Positions 59,431 through 64,000 of a DNA stretch of 64,000 nt are shown piece by piece. This stretch comes from VBDM01 sp035702665. Its GTDB lineage: Bacteria; Pseudomonadota; Gammaproteobacteria; Burkholderiales; SG8-39. Numbering within the stretch: position 1 is the stretch's first letter; every line of letters begins with the position of its first letter. The position numbers and the translations under genes are program-made. The DNA lies in contig DASSQD010000132.1 in assembly GCA_035702665.1 (NCBI GenBank), positions 1 to 64,000 on the forward strand, given 5' to 3'. Below the pieces are notes generated by a model, which saw only the letters and a list, made by a program, of their open reading frames with translations, was not told the DNA's origin and did no database searches.

Positions 59431-59871
59431 ATGGAAAGATTCGCCAGGACCCTACGCCGCCCGCGCGGCTTCACGCTGATCGAAATCCTCGTCGTCATCA
59501 CGATTCTGGGCATCATGGCGGCGCTGATCGTGCCGCGCATCATGGACCGGCCGGACCAGGCGCGGGCGACGGCGGCGCGCGCCGACGTCAACGCGATCAT
59601 CGGGGGGCTGAAGCTCTACCGGCTCGACAACGGCACCTACCCGAGCAACGAGCAGGGCCTGCTCGCGCTGGTGAAGAAGCCCGACCGCGGCGACATCCCG
59701 CGCAACTGGAAGCCGGGCGGATACCTCGAGAAGCTGCCCCAGGACCCCTGGGGCCACGACTACCAGTACCTCAATCCCGGAATTCGCGGCGAGGTCGACG
59801 TCTTCTCCCTGGGCTCCGACGGCCAGCCCGGGGGCGAGGGCTACGCCGCCGACATCGGCTCGTGGCAGTGA
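59431..59871 (+). CDS. gspG: Major pseudopilin GspG
   Basis: The 146-residue prepilin has the peptidase site RG^FTLIEILVV with the conserved Glu5. Its C-terminal domain carries the calcium-binding region of GspG (PWGHDYQYLNPGIRGEVDVF and LGSDGQPGGEG). It polymerises into the pseudopilus that pushes substrates through the secretin. Confidence 0.96.
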   Translation: MERFARTLRRPRGFTLIEILVVITILGIMAALIVPRIMDRPDQARATAARADVNAIIGGLKLYRLDNGTYPSNEQGLLALVKKPDRGDIPRNWKPGGYLEKLPQDPWGHDYQYLNPGIRGEVDVFSLGSDGQPGGEGYAADIGSWQ

Positions 59872-60371
59872 TGCGACCGCACTCGGCACGCGGGGGCGCG
59901 CGCGGCTTCACGCTGATCGAGCTGCTGGTGGTGGTGCTCATCATCGGAATCATCGTCGCGCTCGCGGGCGTGCAGCTGATGCGCAGCCCCGGCGAGGCCG
60001 TGCGCGACGAAAGCGAGCACCTCGCGCTGCTCCTCAAGACGGCGCGCGAGGAGGCGATCATGCAGGGACGCGTCTTCGCGTTCGGCGCGGGGCGCGAGTC
60101 GTACCGCTTCCTGCGCCTGGAGCGCGACGGCAAGCTCAAGATCACCAAGGACGACGAGATCCTGCGCCCGCGGCAGCTCACGCTCGGCGTGGCGATCGAA
60201 TCGCTGCAGCTCGAGGGCGCCGTCGCCGGAGACGGCACGCAGCCGCAGGGCATCGTGCTGCTGCCGAGCGGCGAGCTGCCCGCGTTCCGCATTCTCCTCG
60301 CGGGCGGCGGGGCGCGCTGGAGCGTGGTCGGAACGCCCGACGGCACGATACGCGCGGAGGCGGGCTCGTGA
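59871..60371 (+). CDS. gspH: Minor pseudopilin GspH
   Basis: The 166-residue prepilin has the site RG^FTLIELLVV and the GspH-type follow-on EAVRDESEHLALLLKTAREEAI. The ATG at 59871 shares a base with the gspG stop codon; a GTG at 59868 is also possible. It is part of the pseudopilus near its tip. Confidence 0.9.
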   Translation: MRPHSARGGARGFTLIELLVVVLIIGIIVALAGVQLMRSPGEAVRDESEHLALLLKTAREEAIMQGRVFAFGAGRESYRFLRLERDGKLKITKDDEILRPRQLTLGVAIESLQLEGAVAGDGTQPQGIVLLPSGELPAFRILLAGGGARWSVVGTPDGTIRAEAGS

Positions 60372-60826
60372 CCGGCGCGCGGCCTCGGGGCTTCACGCTC
60401 GTGGAGATCCTGGTGGCGCTCGCCGTGCTCGCGATCGCGCTCACCGCGGCGGCGCACAGCCTCGGCGCGGCGATCGACACCACGACCGAGCTGCGCGAGC
60501 GGATGCTCGCGCGCTGGGTCGCGGAAGACAGGCTCACGGAGCTCGAGCTGAAGAGCGAATGGCCCGCCCTCGACACCCAGGAGGGCGACGCGACCATGGG
60601 CGGTCGCAAGTTCCACTGGATCCAGGAGACGGGGGTGACGCCCCTCACGCGGCTGCGCCGCGTGGTCGTCGGCGTGGTGCTGCCGGGCGGGAAGGTGCCG
60701 CTCGTGACCCTCACCGGGTTCGTCGAGCAGACCGGCGCCTCGGTGACGACGTCGACTCCGTCGCAGACGGGCGACCTGTCGCAGATGGGCGCGACGCCCG
60801 CGCCGCAGGGAGACGCTCCGCGATGA
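60368..60826 (+). CDS. gspI: Minor pseudopilin GspI
   Basis: The 152-residue prepilin has RG^FTLVEILVALAVLAIAL and the typical WVAEDRLTELELKSEWP segment after the helix. It forms the tip complex with GspJ and GspK. It starts at GTG with a 4-nt overlap. The C-terminal tail (residues about 125-152) is Ser/Thr/Pro-rich and longer than in many homologues. Confidence 0.92.
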   Translation: MTGARPRGFTLVEILVALAVLAIALTAAAHSLGAAIDTTTELRERMLARWVAEDRLTELELKSEWPALDTQEGDATMGGRKFHWIQETGVTPLTRLRRVVVGVVLPGGKVPLVTLTGFVEQTGASVTTSTPSQTGDLSQMGATPAPQGDAPR

Positions 60827-61434
60827 AGACACGGCGCGGCTTCACCTTGATCGAGCTGCTGGTCGCGCTGCTCGTCTTCGGCGTCTTCTCGGCGCTCGCG
60901 TACGTGGGCCTCGGCCGCCTGCTCGACGGGCGCGCGCGGCTCGAGCACGAGCAGCAGACCTGGCAGCAGCTGGCCCAGGTGTTCATGCGCATCTCCGACG
61001 ACGTCGCGCACGCGCGGCCGCGCCCGGTGCGCGACGAGGCGGGCGTCGCGCTGCTGCCGGCGTTCGTTGGGCGTCCCTACGACTCGCGCGCGCTCGCGGA
61101 GCCGAGCCTGGAACTCACGCGCGGCGGCGAGCTGCATTACGGCGTGACGGCGGAATCCGACCTGCGGCGCGTCGCCTACCGCCTCAAGGAAGGGAAGCTG
61201 TACCGCATCACCTGGCCGGTGCTCGACCGCGCCCCGGTGACCAAGCTGCTCGAGGCGCCGCTGATCGGCGACGTCGACACCTTCGAGGTGCGCTTCGCCG
61301 ATTCGCAGGCGAACACCGTGCCGAACTGGCCGGCGGGAGGCGTCAACCCGAACAACCCGCCGCCGGCGATCGAGATCACGCTGGCGGTCAAGGGCGTGGG
61401 CAGCTTCAAGCGGCTGTTCCTGGTGAACCGATGA
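60823..61434 (+). CDS. gspJ: Minor pseudopilin GspJ
   Basis: The 203-residue prepilin has RG^FTLIELLVALLVFGVFS and downstream features of GspJ, including QQLAQVFMRISDDVAHARPR and FEVRFADS. It is part of the tip complex. It overlaps gspI and gspK by 4 nt each. Confidence 0.92.
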   Translation: MKTRRGFTLIELLVALLVFGVFSALAYVGLGRLLDGRARLEHEQQTWQQLAQVFMRISDDVAHARPRPVRDEAGVALLPAFVGRPYDSRALAEPSLELTRGGELHYGVTAESDLRRVAYRLKEGKLYRITWPVLDRAPVTKLLEAPLIGDVDTFEVRFADSQANTVPNWPAGGVNPNNPPPAIEITLAVKGVGSFKRLFLVNR

Positions 61435-62417
61435 GGGCCCGCGCCAAGGCCCAGCGCGGCGTCGCCCTGATCACGGCGGTGATGATCGTCGCGATCGCGG
61501 CGGCGGTCGCGGCGAAGATCGCTTTCGCGCACCAGATATGGTTCCGGCAGATGGAGAACGTCGGCGATCGCGACGCGACCGACCTGCTGCGCCGCGGGGC
61601 GCTCCTCTGGGCGAGCGTGGCCCTGCTCGACGACGCCGCGCACAACTCGATCGACCATCTCGGCGAGCCCTGGGCGCAGGGCCTGCCGACGCTGCCGGTC
61701 GACGGCGGGGCGATCCACGTCGCGGTCGAGGATGCGCAGGGGCGGTTCAACCTGAACAATCTCCTGCTCAACAACCAGCCGAGTGCGCCGGACATCTCGG
61801 TGTTCCAGAAGCTCCTCGTCCTGCTCAACCTCGATCCGCTGCTCGCCAACGCCGTCATCGACTGGATGGATCCGGACAGCAACGTGACTTCGCCCGGGGG
61901 CGCGGAGGACGTCGACTACCTCGTCCTCAAGACGCCGTACCGCGCCGCCAACCAGCCGTTTACGAGCGTTGACGAGCTGCGGCTCGTGCGCGGCTTCGAC
62001 GAGAAGACGGTGCAGACGCTGCTGCCCTTCGTCACCGTCCTCCCCGCGGGGGTCAGGACGACGATCAACATCAACACCGCCTCCGCGGTCGTGCTCGCGG
62101 CACTGGCGAACCTCGACGTGGCGTGGGGGCAGCGGGTCGCCGAAGCCCGCCAGTCCAAGCCGATGAACAACGTGAGCGAGCTGACTCCGCAGATGCCCCA
62201 GGGCCAGAAGCTCCCGGCCGGGCTGGCGAGCGTCAAGACCGATTTTTTCCTGATCACGCTGGACACCTCGATCGGGCGCCACCAGCGCCGCACCGTGGCG
62301 TTGTTGCAGCGCGCGGGGAACGTCACGAACTGGATCTGGCACCGGCCGCAGCCCCTGATCGACGCGGTCGGACCCTTGTCGATGAGCGGAACCGATGAAA
62401 GCACCCAGCCTCGGTAG
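61431..62417 (+). CDS. gspK: Minor pseudopilin GspK
   Basis: The 328-residue protein is the largest pseudopilin. It has the cleavage site RG^VALITAVMIVAIAAAVA, with Thr at the position where other pseudopilins have Glu5, as expected for GspK, and a large insertion domain (NLNNLLLNN, NAVIDWMDPDSN, TININTASAVVL). It caps the pseudopilus tip. Confidence 0.94.
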   Translation: MRARAKAQRGVALITAVMIVAIAAAVAAKIAFAHQIWFRQMENVGDRDATDLLRRGALLWASVALLDDAAHNSIDHLGEPWAQGLPTLPVDGGAIHVAVEDAQGRFNLNNLLLNNQPSAPDISVFQKLLVLLNLDPLLANAVIDWMDPDSNVTSPGGAEDVDYLVLKTPYRAANQPFTSVDELRLVRGFDEKTVQTLLPFVTVLPAGVRTTININTASAVVLAALANLDVAWGQRVAEARQSKPMNNVSELTPQMPQGQKLPAGLASVKTDFFLITLDTSIGRHQRRTVALLQRAGNVTNWIWHRPQPLIDAVGPLSMSGTDESTQPR

Positions 62418-63705
62418 CCTGCGCTGGAACTGGAAGGCGCCGCGCCTGGGCGGCCGGCGCTGGCTGGACGTCGCCGACGCCCTGCGTCCCAAGGGCGGGG
62501 ACCGCCTCGAGCTCTGGCTGCCGCGCGACTGGCCGGCGGAGGACCGCGAGCTGCGCTGGCGCCGCACCGAAGCGGGCGGAGCGGTGCGCCAGGGCAGCCA
62601 GCGCGGCCTCGAGGGCCTCGCCGCCGCCGACGAGATTCTCGTCTGGACCCCGGCCGCGGAAACGCTTCTGCTGCGCGCGCGGCTGCCGACGCGCTCGGCC
62701 GCCAAGATCGCTCAGGCGCTGCCGTTCGCGCTCGAGGACCAGCTGATCGATGCGCCCGAGAAGCTGCACTTCGCCTTCGTTCACGAGGCCGACGGTGCGC
62801 TCGCCGTGGCGGTGACGCGCCGCGAGCGCATGGAAGGCTGGCTCGCGGGGCTCGCCGCCGCCGGCCTCGCGCCGGCGCGTCTCGCGCCGGTGACGCTCTC
62901 CCTGCCGCTCGCCGACCGTTCGTGGACGCTCGCGTTCCGCGACGGCGAGATGGTGCTGCGCTCGGGCCTTCACTCCGGATTCGGCGGCCCGCGCGAACCG
63001 CAGCCGCCGGGGTGGCTGCACACCGCTCTCGCGGAGGCGCGCGCCGACGCCAAGGCGCCGGAGCGCATCCTGCTGGTCGACGCTCCGGGCGATCTCGATG
63101 CCGGCGCCTGGCGCACCGCGCTGGGCCTGCCGCTGGAGGCCCTCGCCGCCGCGCAGGCCGCCGTTCCGGAGGCGCCGCTCGATCTGCTCCAGCAGCGCTA
63201 TGCCCAGCGGCGCGGGCGGGGCGCGGCGCTGCAGCGCGCCTACCTGCCGGCGGCGGCGCTGCTCGCCGCCTGGCTCGTTCTCACGCTCGTCCTGGATGCG
63301 GTCGAGTGGGGGCGCACCGCCTACCGCGCGCACGCCGCCGATTCGGAGATGCGCGCGATCCTCATGAAGAGCTTTCCGGACACGCGCGTGATCGTCGATC
63401 CCGCCGAGCAGATGCGCCGCGGCCTCGACGCCCTGGGCGCGAAGAGCGGGGCCGCGTCTCCGGGGGACATGCTCTTCCTGCTCGCCCGCGCCTCGCCCGC
63501 GTTCGAGCGCCAGGCGCGCCTGCGCGTGCAGGCCATCGACTACGCCGACAAGACGCTGGGCGTCCGGATGGCGGCGACGCAGGGCGACGCCGAGGCGCTG
63601 GCCGGCGCGCTGCGCGCTCGCTCGCTCGATGTCGCCGTGGACCGCTCCGGCGGGGAAGCGCGCCTGCAGCTGCGCGCGGCCGGCTCGAAGGGAGGCAAGC
63701 CGTGA
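62395..63705 (+). CDS. gspL: Type II secretion protein GspL
   Basis: The 436-residue protein has an actin-like cytoplasmic domain (to about 270), one membrane helix (about 282-305, LPAAALLAAWLVLTLVLDAV) and a periplasmic ferredoxin-like domain. It links GspE to GspM and GspF. It begins 23 nt before the end of gspK, so the genes overlap. Confidence 0.93.
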   Translation: MKAPSLGSLRWNWKAPRLGGRRWLDVADALRPKGGDRLELWLPRDWPAEDRELRWRRTEAGGAVRQGSQRGLEGLAAADEILVWTPAAETLLLRARLPTRSAAKIAQALPFALEDQLIDAPEKLHFAFVHEADGALAVAVTRRERMEGWLAGLAAAGLAPARLAPVTLSLPLADRSWTLAFRDGEMVLRSGLHSGFGGPREPQPPGWLHTALAEARADAKAPERILLVDAPGDLDAGAWRTALGLPLEALAAAQAAVPEAPLDLLQQRYAQRRGRGAALQRAYLPAAALLAAWLVLTLVLDAVEWGRTAYRAHAADSEMRAILMKSFPDTRVIVDPAEQMRRGLDALGAKSGAASPGDMLFLLARASPAFERQARLRVQAIDYADKTLGVRMAATQGDAEALAGALRARSLDVAVDRSGGEARLQLRAAGSKGGKP

Positions 63706-64000
63706 ATCCCGCCTGGCTCGCGCCGGTGAAGGCACGGCTGGAGCCGTGGAAGAGCCGCTGGAACGCGCTCGACCCGCGCGACCGCCGGGTGGCGTCGCTG
63801 CTCGCGGTCTTCCTCGGGATCGTGCTGTTCTATCTCCTGCTTTGGCTTCCGATCGAGGCCGGCCTCTCCCGGTCGCAGGCGCGGCTCGCCTCGGTCGAGG
63901 CGCAGCTCGCCCAGGTGCAGTCGCAGGCGGTGCTCGTCGAGGGTTTGCGCGCGACTCCGCGCGGCGAGCCTCCCGCCGATGCGGCCTCCGCGTTCCAGGA
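63702..64000 (+). CDS. gspM: Type II secretion protein GspM, truncated by the window end
   Basis: Only the first 99 codons are present. They encode a short cytoplasmic segment (WNALDPRDRRVASLL), one membrane helix (LAVFLGIVLFYLLLWLPI) and the start of a periplasmic coiled coil, the normal GspM layout. The GTG start overlaps the gspL stop by 4 nt. The reading frame runs off the end of the window. Confidence 0.9.
   Translation, partial: MNPAWLAPVKARLEPWKSRWNALDPRDRRVASLLAVFLGIVLFYLLLWLPIEAGLSRSQARLASVEAQLAQVQSQAVLVEGLRATPRGEPPADAASAFQ

Noticed and set aside
1..64000. CRISPR arrays, rRNA or tRNA genes, prophage modules
   Set aside because: No regularly spaced repeat-spacer pattern, no recognisable tRNA cloverleaf or rRNA sequence, and no phage structural genes were seen on reading both strands.

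Overview
The window is a GC-rich (roughly two-thirds G+C by eye), gene-dense chromosomal segment. It looks like a betaproteobacterium, probably Burkholderiales-related. The signs are a box-type benzoyl-CoA pathway with a BoxR regulator, a Bug-type tricarboxylate-binding protein, a Fur-like box beside bfd, and a gspC-M type II secretion operon. No rRNA, tRNA or CRISPR array was seen.

Layout. (1) 94-4089: a Fur-type site between bfd and an operon of porin, FMN-binding protein, PepSY membrane protein and ApbE, which looks like an iron-responsive extracytoplasmic flavin/electron-transfer module. (2) 4130-6334: a lipoprotein with a beta-propeller. (3) 6476-22256: an aromatic-acid island. It has boxR-boxC-boxB on the minus strand and a divergent flavodoxin plus benzoate-CoA ligase. 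A TetR regulator and the three subunits of 4-hydroxybenzoyl-CoA reductase follow (hcrC, hcrA, hcrB), then boxD, a gamma-glutamyltransferase-like gene and a second benzoate-CoA ligase. The inferred route is benzoate or 4-hydroxybenzoate to CoA thioester, 4-hydroxybenzoyl-CoA to benzoyl-CoA, epoxidation by BoxB, ring hydrolysis by BoxC, and semialdehyde oxidation by BoxD. boxA, the usual reductase partner of BoxB, is not in the window. (4) 22264-28894: two c-di-GMP synthesis proteins, a sirtuin, a beta-hydroxyacid dehydrogenase, a hypothetical gene and a Bug protein.

(5) 28935-31635: a more AT-rich 2.7 kb islet bounded by a perfect 16-bp direct repeat. The right copy contains the stop codon of an Omp85-family gene. 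The islet holds a hemerythrin, small unknown proteins, a lipoprotein, a ribbon-helix-helix protein and an IS1595-type transposase fragment. (6) 31627-39631: Omp85-like protein, tandem duplicated lipoproteins, 1-Cys peroxiredoxin, a degenerate class III cyclase, a MASE1-GGDEF protein, a CoA-ester-type flavin monooxygenase and a methylenetetrahydrofolate reductase.

(7) 39636-51015: an uncharacterised catabolic cluster. It has an aromatic-acid MFS transporter, two periplasmic-binding-fold proteins without signal peptides, a type I extradiol dioxygenase, a DUF2848 protein, a cupin, an amidase and a complete branched-chain-amino-acid-type ABC transporter. Both divergent intergenic regions of this cluster carry a TGGG-N6-CCCA inverted repeat, so a shared regulator is plausible. 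This cluster and the 16-bp-bounded islet are the best candidates for undescribed biology. (8) 51064-53372: orphan ABC ATPase, small lipoprotein, PNPOx-like and DinB-like proteins. (9) 53530-64000: gspC through a truncated gspM.

Many genes are joined by 4-nt ATGA or GTGA overlaps, or by TTGA junctions, which indicates tight translational coupling. Function calls rest on motif and family recognition by eye; no database search was run.
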